Shown here piece after piece: positions 18,516 to 27,956 of a DNA stretch of 64,000 nucleotides. This DNA comes from Subsaxibacter sp. CAU 1640. Its GTDB lineage: Bacteria; Bacteroidota; Bacteroidia; Flavobacteriales; Flavobacteriaceae. Location: positions 124,001 through 188,000 of the forward strand of contig NZ_JALNMI010000002.1 of NCBI RefSeq assembly GCF_023156585.1, written 5' to 3'. The notes beneath the pieces were generated by a model. It had not been told where the DNA came from. It made no database searches and saw only the letters and a list, made by a program, of their open reading frames with translations. Both the position numbers and the translations under genes were made by a program. Every line of letters begins with the position of its first letter. Positions within the stretch are counted from its first letter, which is position 1.

Positions 18516-19043
18516 ATGGAAGAACAAAAACCTAAAGCAAGTAAATTTATCATCAATTATGGTGTGATATTGGGAATCGTGTCCATTCTCATCTCTGTGG
18601 TGATGTATGTAACCAACTTATACATCGAGAAAAGCTGGATTGCAGGAACCTTAAGCTTTATCGCTATGGTTGCAATACTTATATATGGCATTAATGAATT
18701 CAAAAAGAACAATGCTGGCTTCCTGTCATTAGGTCAAGCCATAAAATTAGGTATCGGAATGGCATTGGTTGCTGGAATCATTGGAGTGGTTTATAATCTG
18801 ATTTTTGTCAATTTTATAGAGCCGGATTTTATGGAACAAATGATGCAAATGCAGTTTGATAAAATGGTCGAAGACAATCCAAATATGACGCAAGAGCAGC
18901 TCGAAATGTCGATGGAAATGGGTCGAAAATTTTCCTCTCCATGGATTACTTCTGCAATATCAATAGTTGGTTCGCTATTCTTGGGATTGATTATTTCGTT
19001 GATAGGTGGACTTATTATGAAAAAAGAAAACAATCACGCTTAA
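18516..19043 (+). CDS. DUF4199 membrane protein
   Basis: An inner-membrane protein of 175 residues with four hydrophobic segments (about residues 12-32, 38-60, 70-95 and 145-170) and a Met- and acid-rich loop between the last two (MEQMMQMQFDKMVEDNPNMT). This layout is the DUF4199 family. Function is unknown, but in Flavobacteria it is regularly found directly ahead of a GT2 glycosyltransferase, as here (44-bp gap). Confidence 0.75.
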   Translation: MEEQKPKASKFIINYGVILGIVSILISVVMYVTNLYIEKSWIAGTLSFIAMVAILIYGINEFKKNNAGFLSLGQAIKLGIGMALVAGIIGVVYNLIFVNFIEPDFMEQMMQMQFDKMVEDNPNMTQEQLEMSMEMGRKFSSPWITSAISIVGSLFLGLIISLIGGLIMKKENNHA

Positions 19044-19087
19044 ATAATTTGAGTATTTTTGGAATACAAAAACTTGAATTCATTTAA

Positions 19088-20035
19088 ATGGACATATCAG
19101 TAGTCATACCACTACTTAACGAACGAGAATCGTTGAACGAACTACACGATTGGATTGCAAAAGTTATGCAATCCAATCGTTTTTCGTATGAAATTATTTT
19201 TATTGATGATGGCAGTACCGACAATTCTTGGGAGACGATTCAGCAACTTTCAATAAAAGATATTAATGTTAAAGGAATTCGGTTTTTAAGAAATTTTGGC
19301 AAGTCACAAGCGTTGCACGCTGGTTTTGAAAAGGCTCAAGGCAATGTGGTCATCACTATGGATGCAGATTTACAGGATAATCCAGAAGAAATACCTGAAC
19401 TTTACAGCATGATTGCCAATGATAATTATGATCTGGTATCTGGATGGAAGAAGAAACGCTACGATTCGGTTCTTTTAAAAAATTTGCCATCAAAACTCTT
19501 CAATTGGGCAGCGAGAAAGACTTCCGGTGTAAAGCTCCATGATTTTAATTGTGGACTGAAGGCTTATAATCAAAGTGTTGTAAAAAACATTGATGTCAAT
19601 GGCGAAATGCATCGATACATTCCTGTTTTAGCAAACAATGCAGGTTTCTATAAAATAACTGAAAAAGTTGTACTTCATCAGGCCAGGAAATATGGATCTA
19701 CAAAATTTGGCATGGACCGCTTCGTACACGGATTTTTAGATTTGGTAACCATCTGGTTTATATCGCGTTTTGGCAAAAGACCCATGCATTTATTTGGTGC
19801 CCTCGGAGTGATTATGCTGTTTATTGGTTTAGCTTTTACTGTTTACCTTGGAGTTGATAAACTTTTTTTCAACCCAACAGGTCGTTTGATTACCGCTAGA
19901 CCTCAATTTTACATTGCCCTTGCTACCATGATCATGGGAACTCAATTTTTCATTGCTGGATTTTTGGGTGAACTTGTTCTTCGCACCAGAGAAGACAAAA
20001 AACGCTATCTAATTAAGGAAGAAATCAACCTGTAG
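19088..20035 (+). CDS. Glycosyltransferase family 2, DPM1/GtrB-like, membrane-anchored
   Basis: A GT-A fold glycosyltransferase (315 residues), probably making a polyprenyl-phosphate sugar donor at the inner membrane. The N-terminus is ISVVIPLLNERESLNELHDW, then FIDDGSTDNSWE and the metal-binding DADLQDNPEE. QARKYGSTKFGMDRF is the conserved block before the two C-terminal membrane segments (about residues 233-258 and 270-295). The next gene is a phosphosugar mutase, so the cluster may feed activated sugars to envelope glycans; the sugar is unknown. Confidence 0.88.
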   Translation: MDISVVIPLLNERESLNELHDWIAKVMQSNRFSYEIIFIDDGSTDNSWETIQQLSIKDINVKGIRFLRNFGKSQALHAGFEKAQGNVVITMDADLQDNPEEIPELYSMIANDNYDLVSGWKKKRYDSVLLKNLPSKLFNWAARKTSGVKLHDFNCGLKAYNQSVVKNIDVNGEMHRYIPVLANNAGFYKITEKVVLHQARKYGSTKFGMDRFVHGFLDLVTIWFISRFGKRPMHLFGALGVIMLFIGLAFTVYLGVDKLFFNPTGRLITARPQFYIALATMIMGTQFFIAGFLGELVLRTREDKKRYLIKEEINL

Positions 20036-20116
20036 TCTTTCATTCCAAATTTAGCCTGTTTTAAAATCCATACATTTATCAGATTGCTTATTTTTGTATA
20101 ATAATTTCAATGACTT

Positions 20117-21847
20117 ATGATTTATATCGAACCATCCATTTTAGAACGCATCAATACTTGGTTAACTCCTTCCTTCGATAAGGAAACTCAAGATTTCATC
20201 AAAGATAGCATAGCGCATCACCCAAAAGAAATTCAAGAAAGTTTTTACCAAGATTTAGACTTTGGAACTGGAGGTATGCGTGGTATAATGGGAATTGGCA
20301 CCAATAGAATTAATAAATATACACTCGGAAAAAACACACAGGGCTTAAGCAATTATATGCGCAAGGTATTTCCTAGTGAGCCATTGAAAGTTGCCATTGC
20401 ATACGATTGCAGGCATAATAGCAAGACACTTGCAAAGGTCGTTGCCGACGTTTTTTCGGCAAATGGCATTACCGTTTATTTGTTTGAAGATTTACGCCCT
20501 ACACCAGAATTGTCATTTGCAGTAAAGCATTTAGAGTGTCAATGCGGTATTGTCTTGACTGCATCTCACAATCCGCCAGAATACAACGGTTATAAAGTTT
20601 ATTGGCAAGATGGTGGGCAGTTGGTACCACCACAAGATGGGGAAATAATCAAAGAAATCAATAAGCTGGATTATTCTGAAATAAATTTCAATGCTAATAA
20701 AAGTTTGATTAAAACCATTGGCAAAGAGGTTGACGATGTATTCATTGATGCTTCTGTAAAAAATGGAAGTTTCAATACATCTCAAGAAGCAAAAGATAAT
20801 TTAAACATTGTGTTCACTTCCTTACATGGAACCTCAATCACGACTGTCCCAGAAACTTTGAAGCGAGCAGGTTATAAAAACGTGCATATTGTCGAAGAAC
20901 AACGTGTACCTAATGGAGATTTTCCCACAGTAAAATCTCCAAATCCTGAAGAACCTGAAGCGTTGAAAATGGCCTTGGAATTGGCTGATAAAGTAAATGC
21001 TGATATCGTTATTGGCACTGATCCAGATTGTGACCGACTAGGTGTTGCTGTCAGAAATCCTGAAGGTGAATTGGTTTTACTGAACGGAAATCAAACTATG
21101 GTAATGATGACCGATTTTCTTCTGAAACAATGGAAAAAAGAAAATAAAATTGTTGGTAAAGAATTCATTGGTTCTACAATTGTTTCTACGCCTATGATGG
21201 CCGCATTGGCAAAAAATTTTGGTGTTGAATATAAAGAAGGTCTGACAGGTTTTAAATGGATTGCCAAAATGATCAAGGATTTTCCGAACCTCAACTTTAT
21301 TGGTGGAGGTGAAGAAAGTTTTGGTTTTATGGTTGGTGATTTTGTGCGCGACAAGGATGCTGTGACCTCTACCTTATTGGCAATTGAGATAGCTGCACAA
21401 GCAAAAGCCAATGGAAGTTCTTTTTATAATGACTTGATTCAATTATATGTTGATAATGGTTTTTACAAAGAGCGATTGATTTCGATGACGAAGAAAGGAA
21501 TTGAAGGTGCACAAGAAATCAAACAAATGATGGTAGATGCTCGTGAAAATCCATTGAAAACAGTGAACGGTTCCAAAGTAGTTAGAGTTGAAGACTATCA
21601 ACTGTCAAAAGCTAAAGATTTCGTCACAAATACTGAAGAAACGCTCGATATTCCGAAATCAAATGTATTGATTTATTATACAGAAGACGGTAGCAAGATT
21701 GCCTTGAGACCAAGTGGAACTGAACCGAAAATTAAATTTTATATCAGTGTCAACACACCATTAGACAATGTGTCAGCATTTAAAACTACGGAACAACATT
21801 TGGAATCCAAGCTTGACGCCATTGTCAAAGACATGAAATTATCTTAA
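20117..21847 (+). CDS. Phospho-sugar mutase (phosphoglucomutase/phosphomannomutase family)
   Basis: Alpha-D-phosphohexomutase of 576 residues. The four domain signatures are intact: active-site serine loop [13 protein letters not shown] (Ser about residue 150), Mg loop [10 protein letters not shown] (about 300-309), sugar-binding loop GGGEESFGF and phosphate-binding loop [12 protein letters not shown] near the C-terminus. It probably interconverts glucose- or mannose-1- and 6-phosphate. Its stop overlaps the ATG of the ABC exporter (TAATG), so translation is likely coupled. Confidence 0.93.
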   Translation: MIYIEPSILERINTWLTPSFDKETQDFIKDSIAHHPKEIQESFYQDLDFGTGGMRGIMGIGTNRINKYTLGKNTQGLSNYMRKVFPSEPLKVAIAYDCRHNSKTLAKVVADVFSANGITVYLFEDLRPTPELSFAVKHLECQCGIVLTASHNPPEYNGYKVYWQDGGQLVPPQDGEIIKEINKLDYSEINFNANKSLIKTIGKEVDDVFIDASVKNGSFNTSQEAKDNLNIVFTSLHGTSITTVPETLKRAGYKNVHIVEEQRVPNGDFPTVKSPNPEEPEALKMALELADKVNADIVIGTDPDCDRLGVAVRNPEGELVLLNGNQTMVMMTDFLLKQWKKENKIVGKEFIGSTIVSTPMMAALAKNFGVEYKEGLTGFKWIAKMIKDFPNLNFIGGGEESFGFMVGDFVRDKDAVTSTLLAIEIAAQAKANGSSFYNDLIQLYVDNGFYKERLISMTKKGIEGAQEIKQMMVDARENPLKTVNGSKVVRVEDYQLSKAKDFVTNTEETLDIPKSNVLIYYTEDGSKIALRPSGTEPKIKFYISVNTPLDNVSAFKTTEQHLESKLDAIVKDMKLS

Positions 21848-23676
21848 TGGATAAAAATTTAGCCAAATTAATTCCCTATACAAAGCCATATAAAACTAAT
21901 ATTATATGGAATATCATATACAACATACTCTATGCGCTTTTTAGCACGTTGTCTTTGATTACGATTTATCCTTTACTGGAAGTTCTCTTTTCAGAAAATG
22001 AAAGAATCACGGTAAAGCCAATATATACTGACATTTACAGTATAGGAGACTATCTAAAAGACAGTCTCTTCTATTATATGTCTGATCTTACCGAAACCCG
22101 AGGGCCTCAATACGCTCTGTTGTTGACAGTTTCTCTCGTTATCTTTACATTTCTTTTAAAGAATCTTTTTAATTATTTGGCATCATACCACATTATGATT
22201 CTGAAAAATGGCGTATTGCGAGACCTACGTAACAAACTGTACGACAAAATCATATCCTTACCAATTCCTTATTATTCTGAAAAAAGAAGAGGTGATGTCA
22301 CAGCGCGTATGTTGAGCGATGTGCACGACGTTCAGAATTCATTTTTCACGATTTTGGAACTGATTGTAAAAGAACCATTGACTATTCTTTTTGCAATTAT
22401 TGCCATGCTTAACATCAGCTTGGAGTTGACACTTTTCGTTTTCATATTTATTCCAATTTCTGGATTTATCATTTCAAGAATTGGTAAATCTTTAAAGTCG
22501 AAATCAACTAAAACGCAGGAAGAGCGTGGTTACTTGGTATCATTATTAGAGGAAAGCCTTTCTGGATTAAAGGTTGTAAAAAGTTTCAATGCGGAATCTA
22601 CATTCAAATCTAAATTCAATGCATCCATACAGCAATTGTATAAATTAGCCAATAGCATCGGAAACAAAAATAACTTGGCATCTCCTTTGAGTGAATTTAT
22701 GGGGATTGTGACCATAGCTATCCTGCTTTGGTATGGTGGTAATTTGGTTTTGGTAGATAAAACATTGGAAGGCTCGTTGTTTTTAGTCTATATGGTACTA
22801 GCTTACAATATTTTGACACCAGCCAAAGCCATTTCAAAAGCGTCATATGCTGTAAAAACCGGTTTGGCAGCTGCCGAAAGAATCTTTGAAGTTATTGAAG
22901 AAGAAGATACCATTCCTTCAAAAGAAAATGCAATAGTTAAAGAAGAATTGCTGGAAAAAGTATCTGTTGAAAATGTCACTTTTCGATATAAAGATGAAAA
23001 CGTACTCAAGAATTTTTCATTTCAGGTACCAAAAGGAAAAACAGTTGCCTTGGTTGGCCAGTCAGGAAGTGGAAAAAGTACGATTGCTAATTTATTGACA
23101 CGTTTCTATGATGTCAACGAAGGAAGTATCAAAATTGATGGTGTCGATATAAAAGATATGGATGTCCATTCGCTTCGGGCTATGATAGGATTGGTAACCC
23201 AGGATTCCATTCTATTCAATGATACTGTAAAAAACAACTTACTCATTGGTAGAGAAACTGCCACTGACGACGATATTATTGATGCTCTAAAAGTTGCTAA
23301 TGCTTGGGAATTTGTAAAAGATTTACCTGATGGGATCGATACCAACATTGGCGATGGTGGAGGCAAATTATCCGGCGGACAAAAACAGCGTTTGAGCATT
23401 GCACGCGCTGTTTTGAAAAATCCACCGATCATGATTCTTGATGAAGCTACTTCTGCGCTAGATACCGAAAGTGAACGTTTGGTACAAATTGCCCTAGAAA
23501 ATATGATGAAAAACAGAACGTCGATTGTCATCGCACATAGACTTTCAACGATTCAAAATGCCGATGAGATTATTGTAATGCAGAAAGGTGAAATTGCAGA
23601 GCAAGGCACACACAACGAATTGATGACGAAAAATGGTGTTTACAAAAGGCTTGTTGATATGCAAAGCTTTGAATAA
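21847..23676 (+). CDS. ABC exporter, MsbA-like (membrane and ATPase domains fused)
   Basis: A homodimeric type IV ABC exporter half (609 residues). About residues 15-340 hold six membrane segments. The ATPase domain has Walker A GQSGSGKST (about residue 404), Q-loop VTQDSILF, signature LSGGQKQRLS, Walker B IMILDEATSALD and the H-loop IAHRLST. MsbA-type lipid A or lipid flipping is the most likely role in Flavobacteria, but drug or peptide export cannot be excluded. It is the last gene of the run from DUF4199 and is closed by a strong terminator. Confidence 0.9.
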   Translation: MDKNLAKLIPYTKPYKTNIIWNIIYNILYALFSTLSLITIYPLLEVLFSENERITVKPIYTDIYSIGDYLKDSLFYYMSDLTETRGPQYALLLTVSLVIFTFLLKNLFNYLASYHIMILKNGVLRDLRNKLYDKIISLPIPYYSEKRRGDVTARMLSDVHDVQNSFFTILELIVKEPLTILFAIIAMLNISLELTLFVFIFIPISGFIISRIGKSLKSKSTKTQEERGYLVSLLEESLSGLKVVKSFNAESTFKSKFNASIQQLYKLANSIGNKNNLASPLSEFMGIVTIAILLWYGGNLVLVDKTLEGSLFLVYMVLAYNILTPAKAISKASYAVKTGLAAAERIFEVIEEEDTIPSKENAIVKEELLEKVSVENVTFRYKDENVLKNFSFQVPKGKTVALVGQSGSGKSTIANLLTRFYDVNEGSIKIDGVDIKDMDVHSLRAMIGLVTQDSILFNDTVKNNLLIGRETATDDDIIDALKVANAWEFVKDLPDGIDTNIGDGGGKLSGGQKQRLSIARAVLKNPPIMILDEATSALDTESERLVQIALENMMKNRTSIVIAHRLSTIQNADEIIVMQKGEIAEQGTHNELMTKNGVYKRLVDMQSFE

Positions 23677-23703
23677 ATAAATCAAACATTGTCTATGAAA
23701 TCG

Positions 23704-23735
23704 GAAAAGGATGCAATACAAATTGCATCCTTTTC
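23704..23735 (+). terminator. Rho-independent terminator
   Basis: A 14-bp perfect stem (23704-23717 with 23722-23735) and a four-base loop ACAA lie 27 bp after the exporter stop. The remaining 235 bp to the next gene are AT-rich with no other clear element. Confidence 0.8.
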
Positions 23736-23970
23736 AGTTTATTACCAGATTTGGGGCAACTGGTAACTATTAAGTAGGTTAGATATTGTAAACATATAAG
23801 TTTTGTCATTAAAAAGCAAGAAAAAAATGTATTTTATCGTATTAAATTACATTTCGTCGATATAATTTATTATAACTTCCTGATTTAAAGTTTTTTAATT
23901 TTTAAGAATAAATTAGATTTTTCTGATTAAACTTTCACTAACTTCATAAGTCCTATTAAAAACGCATTTT

Positions 23971-24513
23971 GTGGATAGCGAATTTGAGTTAATTAACCGA
24001 TTAAAATCAGAATCAACAAAAGAGCAAGCCTTTAAAGAGTTACTTTCTGAATATAAGGAAAGACTTTATTGGCATATTCGCAATATCATAAAGTCTCACG
24101 ACGATGCTGATGATGTTTTACAAAACACCTTTATAAAAGTTTATAGAAATATCCACGGATTTAAGGGCGAAAGCAAACTGTTCTCTTGGATGTATAGAAT
24201 TGCCACAAACGAAGCTTTGACATTTTTGAACCAAAATTCAAAACGCACGAATCAATCAATTGAAGAATTTCAGCAAAAAGCGGTATCAAACTTAAAAGCT
24301 GATGTTTATTTTGAAGGCAGCGATATTCAGTTAAAACTTCAAGAAGCGATTGCTACATTGCCTCACAAGCAACAGTTGGTTTTTAATATGAAATATTTTG
24401 AAGACATCAAATACAGCGAAATGTCAGACATTCTGGAAACCAGTGAAGGCGCTCTTAAGGCATCTTATCATATTGCAGTGAAAAAAATTGAAGAATACTT
24501 AACTAAAGATTAA
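23971..24513 (+). CDS. ECF-type RNA polymerase sigma factor
   Basis: A sigma-70 family ECF factor of 180 residues. Region 2 is DDADDVLQNTFIKVYRNI with FKGESKLFSWMYRIATNEAL, region 4 is LPHKQQLVFNMKYFEDIKY followed by the helix-turn-helix SEMSDILETSEGALKASYH. The only suitable start is GTG at 23971; no in-frame ATG precedes it. The next two genes encode a one-span membrane protein and a small periplasmic protein, so this is a self-contained sigma / anti-sigma / sensor unit. Confidence 0.92.
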   Translation: MDSEFELINRLKSESTKEQAFKELLSEYKERLYWHIRNIIKSHDDADDVLQNTFIKVYRNIHGFKGESKLFSWMYRIATNEALTFLNQNSKRTNQSIEEFQQKAVSNLKADVYFEGSDIQLKLQEAIATLPHKQQLVFNMKYFEDIKYSEMSDILETSEGALKASYHIAVKKIEEYLTKD

Positions 24514-24569
24514 ACCATTAAGAGAAATTTTAGTCATAATAAAGTAACCCAAGTCTCTACAGGAGAGTG

Positions 24570-25076
24570 ATGAAAAACGAAAAATTACATAATATCAAAA
24601 CCACAGGCTTTAAAACGCCAAATGATTATTTTGATTCTGTCGAAGATTCTGTTTTTTCCAAATTGAACGAACCACAAGTTTTAGAAAACACAGAATCTCC
24701 AGGGTTTAAAGTGCCAAAAAATTACTTTGAATCTTTGGATGAAATCATTTTGAGCAAGGTCGATGGAAATGAATCTAAAGTTATTCCTTTTTTCAAATGG
24801 AAAAAGATGGCTTACGTTTCAGGAATTGCAGCAAGTGTCATTTTGGCTTTTAATCTGTTCATAAATAATTCAAACGAGGTCACTTTTGATAATTTGGAAA
24901 CTGCATCCATTGAAACTTATTTGATGAATGAAGATTTGAACGCATATGACATTGCTCCATATCTCGGAAATGTTGATTTGAATTCAGACAATTTTGTAGA
25001 AAATAGCATTAATGCATCAGATATAGAAGATTATTTGCTTCAAAATTCTGATGTTGAACACCTAATAACAGACTAA
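24570..25076 (+). CDS. Putative anti-sigma factor, single membrane span
   Basis: A 168-residue protein with one membrane segment (MAYVSGIAASVILAFNLFI, about residues 85-103), placed right after an ECF sigma gene. The cytoplasmic half carries a duplicated motif: GFKTPNDYFDSVEDSVFSKL and, 38 residues on, GFKVPKNYFESLDEIILSKV. The periplasmic half repeats short acidic pieces (ETYLMNEDL, DIEDYLLQNSD). AGGAG at 24561-24565 suits ATG 24570 better than the GTG at 24567. There is no ZAS motif. Function as an anti-sigma factor is inferred from position and topology. Confidence 0.65.
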   Translation: MKNEKLHNIKTTGFKTPNDYFDSVEDSVFSKLNEPQVLENTESPGFKVPKNYFESLDEIILSKVDGNESKVIPFFKWKKMAYVSGIAASVILAFNLFINNSNEVTFDNLETASIETYLMNEDLNAYDIAPYLGNVDLNSDNFVENSINASDIEDYLLQNSDVEHLITD

Positions 25077-25519
25077 TGAGAACACTTATAATTGCATTAC
25101 TATTGTCAGTGTCATTACACAGCTTTTCGCAAGACAATGACCGACGCGAACGCATCAAAGCCCTAAAAGTGGCTTACCTTACAGAACAATTGGAACTTTC
25201 CAAAACCGAAGCACAGCAGTTTTGGCCTGTTTACAACACATTTGAGGAAAAAGAACACGAACTTCGTAAGGAAAACTATTCCAAACGTAAAGAAATCAAC
25301 TTTGAATCATTGAGCGAGCAAGAGGCCAAAAAAATGATAGATGATATGGTTTCTGCCGAAAAAAAGAAGCAAGAACTACGTGAGAACTTTATTAGGGACT
25401 TGCAAAAAATTCTACCTTCAAAAAAAATCATCAAACTTAAAGTCGCCGAAGACGAATTCAACAAAAAAATGTTTGAGGAGTTTAAAAAAAGGAAAGATTC
25501 TAAAAAGGGTAAACCGTAA
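25076..25519 (+). CDS. Periplasmic Spy/CpxP-like protein
   Basis: An exported helical protein of 147 residues. The signal peptide is MRTLIIALLLSVSLHSFSQ. The rest is almost all charged helix: LKVAYLTEQLELSKTEAQQF, then WPVYNTFEEKEHELRKENY, with a Lys-rich tail. The L-T-x-x-L-x-L-(S/T)-x-x-(E/Q)-A-x-x-F-W pattern is that of small Spy/CpxP-type envelope sensors that follow ECF sigma genes in Bacteroidota. Its ATG overlaps the anti-sigma stop (TAATG). A role as envelope-stress sensor or chaperone for this sigma unit is inferred. Confidence 0.65.
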   Translation: MRTLIIALLLSVSLHSFSQDNDRRERIKALKVAYLTEQLELSKTEAQQFWPVYNTFEEKEHELRKENYSKRKEINFESLSEQEAKKMIDDMVSAEKKKQELRENFIRDLQKILPSKKIIKLKVAEDEFNKKMFEEFKKRKDSKKGKP

Positions 25520-25542
25520 TTTATTTCCGTAAGACGAATGTC

Positions 25543-25585
25543 AAAATTCCATGTTTCAGTTCCAGTAATTGAAATTTGGAATTTT
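25543..25585. terminator. Bidirectional terminator between convergent genes
   Basis: An interrupted stem (25543-25551 with 25577-25585, plus 25554-25558 with 25570-25574) has A/T runs on both sides. It lies between the stops of the Spy-like gene and the YCF48-like gene. Confidence 0.7.
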
Positions 25586-25587
25586 TT

Positions 25588-26634
25588 TTATCGAAATTTC
25601 AGAAGAGATATTTTTCCTTGCCCAGAAGCGTATGCCACGCTATCATTCAAAAATCGAATGGCGTGAAAACTTTCGTTACTTAAATGCTTCCAAGAATTGC
25701 CCTTATCATTGGTGTAATCAATTCCATTGGGACCAACTGCAATTAAAGAGTTCGCATCAGATTCTGGAACATATTGCACACAGCTACTATAACCTGGCTG
25801 TTTTCCATCAGCGACTACAGACCACGTTTTTCCACCATCAGAAGTAATGATTTTATTGGATTTCGTTTGTTCTGGCACTGTATAATCGCCTCCTACGGCA
25901 AATCCGTTGTTTTCATCATAAAAATCAATTGAATAAATTCCTGTGGTTTCTTTGCCATTTATCATAGGTGTATCAAACACTTGCCAAGAATTTCCTTTAT
26001 CAGAAGAGAAAAGAATCCTGCTCACCTTCCCTCCTGTCGCAATCCAAGTCTTATCACCAACCACGGCAATATTTGTATTGCTTGCAGCAAAGGCCGCTTC
26101 GCCATTTTTAATTTTCGGAAGTTTATCACAGGAAAACTTACTCCAAGTTTCACCACCATCTCGAGTAATGATGATACTTAGGCAATCTTCCGTTGGATCG
26201 CCTATTGCAATACCTTCGTTCTTATTCCAAAACGTCATTGCATCATAAAACACCTTTTCGTGTTCTTCTTTATAGACCAATTCCATTTGGCCATTATCAC
26301 CTGTTTTATATAACAGAGCAGGATTTCCAATACCCAACATAAAAAAATCTGTGGATGTATGAGTCACAGCTCTAAATTGTGGATTCAAGGTGTCATATAA
26401 TTGTATGGAAGTTCTCCAACTTTTTGTTTTTGGTTTATATAATCCGAATACACCATTATTAGCTGCAAATGCAAGGCTTTTATCATTCAAAAGCTCAATT
26501 GCCCTAATACTCAAAGTCGAATCTTTATAGATGTCTTCTATTTCTACATTGGTGAAAATTTTCACCTTCTTTTCTGTGGAACGATTACAGGAAAAAAGTC
26601 CTATCATTAAGAGTAGAAAAGAAAAGATTCGCAT
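25588..26634 (-). CDS. YCF48/Hcf136-like beta-propeller lipoprotein
   Basis: A lipoprotein of 348 residues, often misnamed oxidoreductase. ATG 26634 gives MRIFSFLLLMIGLFSCNRS with Cys at about 16; the extra ten codons upstream are not used. Sialidase-like Asp-box repeats recur: TRDGGETWSKFS, SSDKGNSWQVF, TSDGGKTWSVV and TNDKGNSWKHLS, as in photosystem II assembly factor-like (YCF48) domains. Here there is no photosynthesis; it is an envelope propeller of unknown ligand. Confidence 0.8.
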   Translation of the reverse strand: MRIFSFLLLMIGLFSCNRSTEKKVKIFTNVEIEDIYKDSTLSIRAIELLNDKSLAFAANNGVFGLYKPKTKSWRTSIQLYDTLNPQFRAVTHTSTDFFMLGIGNPALLYKTGDNGQMELVYKEEHEKVFYDAMTFWNKNEGIAIGDPTEDCLSIIITRDGGETWSKFSCDKLPKIKNGEAAFAASNTNIAVVGDKTWIATGGKVSRILFSSDKGNSWQVFDTPMINGKETTGIYSIDFYDENNGFAVGGDYTVPEQTKSNKIITSDGGKTWSVVADGKQPGYSSCVQYVPESDANSLIAVGPNGIDYTNDKGNSWKHLSNESFHAIRFLNDSVAYASGQGKISLLKFR

Positions 26635-26710
26635 AGCTGAAATTTTTTCTGAAAGATACTTCATTACCGTTAAAAAAATAAATTATTCGTGTATTCGATT
26701 CAATTTAGCG

Positions 26711-26718
26711 TAACTTTG
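26711..26718 (+). promoter_or_regulatory. Candidate -7 box for the RNA methyltransferase gene
   Basis: TAACTTTG fits TAnnTTTG and lies 18 bases before ATG 26737. It supports the shorter start, since the longer frame begins upstream of the promoter. The -33 element is unclear. Confidence 0.45.
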
Positions 26719-26736
26719 CACGCTAATTTTTTTAGA

Positions 26737-27951
26737 ATGCGTCTACATAGAAATTTATGTTTTGCGGTGGTTGATGGTTTGATGCTCATTTTCAATGAAG
26801 GTCAATATGCTGATAAAGTCATTCAACAGTTGCTGAAAAGAGACAAAAGATGGGGAAGTCGAGACAGAGCTTTCGTGGCAGAAACTGTTTATGATATCGT
26901 TCGTTGGAAGCGCTTGTATGCGGAAATTGCAGAAGTCAAAGAACCTTTTGATAGAGACAACATCTGGAGATTATTTGCCGTTTGGGCAACTTTAAGAGGC
27001 ATCAAATTACCGAATTGGTCTTATTTTGAAAGCACGCCTACCAGAAAAATCAAAGGTCGCTTTGATGAACTTTCCAAAATCAGAAAATTTAGAGAGTCCA
27101 TTCCTGATTGGATGGATGAGTTGGGCGAAAAAGAACTTGGTAAAGACATTTGGACTAAAGAAATTGCTGCTTTAAATGAGCAGGCAGATGTAGTTTTAAG
27201 AGTCAACACGCTTCAGATTTCCAAAGATAAATTGCAGTCTGAATTATTTGATTTGGATATCGAAACAGAATTTATGCCTGAATATCCAAATGCCTTAAAA
27301 TTGAAAGAGCGCACTAATGTGTTTCAAACAGAGCAATTTAAAAATGGGATGTTTGAAGTGCAGGATGCTTCTTCACAATTGGTAGCTGATTTTCTGGATG
27401 TTGAACCAGGAATGAGAGTGGTGGATACTTGTGCTGGTGCTGGTGGGAAAACATTGCACATTGCATCGCTAATGGACAATAAAGGGCAAATTATTGCGCT
27501 TGACATTTATGCCAACAAATTGCACGAACTCAAACGCAGAGCAAAACGAAATGGTATTTTCAATATCGAGACAAGACCTATCGAATCGACAAAAGTCGTC
27601 AAAAAACTTTACGATAAAGCAGATAGAGTTTTGATTGATGCACCTTGTTCTGGGTTAGGCGTTTTAAAGCGAAATCCTGATGCCAAATGGAAACTGCAAC
27701 CAGAATTTTTGGATGAAATAAAAAAAACACAGCAAGAAATTCTTCAACAATATTCAAGAATCGTGAAACCTGGAGGAAAACTAGTGTATGCCACTTGCTC
27801 CATCTTGCCTTCGGAAAATCAAAAGCAAGTTGAAGATTTTTTAACATCAGAATTAGGAAAAGAATTTACCTTTGTCACCGATAAAAAAGTACTGTCGCAT
27901 AAATCTGGCTTTGACGGATTTTATATGGCTTTACTAAAAAAGAAAGATTAA
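26737..27951 (+). CDS. RsmB/NOP-family rRNA cytosine-C5 methyltransferase
   Basis: A SAM-dependent m5C RNA methyltransferase of 404 residues. The N-terminal domain (RRNLCFAVVDGLM-like start, GSRDRAFVAETVYDIVRWKR) is followed by the Rossmann domain with VVDTCAGAGGKTLHIASLM (SAM motif I), IDAPCSGLGVLKRNPDAKW (motif IV, with a conserved Cys) and LVYATCSILPSENQKQV (motif VI, catalytic Cys). The N-terminal part is shorter than the NusB-like domain of E. coli RsmB, so C967 specificity is not certain. The endonuclease gene begins 5 bases downstream. Confidence 0.87.
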   Translation: MRLHRNLCFAVVDGLMLIFNEGQYADKVIQQLLKRDKRWGSRDRAFVAETVYDIVRWKRLYAEIAEVKEPFDRDNIWRLFAVWATLRGIKLPNWSYFESTPTRKIKGRFDELSKIRKFRESIPDWMDELGEKELGKDIWTKEIAALNEQADVVLRVNTLQISKDKLQSELFDLDIETEFMPEYPNALKLKERTNVFQTEQFKNGMFEVQDASSQLVADFLDVEPGMRVVDTCAGAGGKTLHIASLMDNKGQIIALDIYANKLHELKRRAKRNGIFNIETRPIESTKVVKKLYDKADRVLIDAPCSGLGVLKRNPDAKWKLQPEFLDEIKKTQQEILQQYSRIVKPGGKLVYATCSILPSENQKQVEDFLTSELGKEFTFVTDKKVLSHKSGFDGFYMALLKKKD

Positions 27952-27956
27952 TAGCA

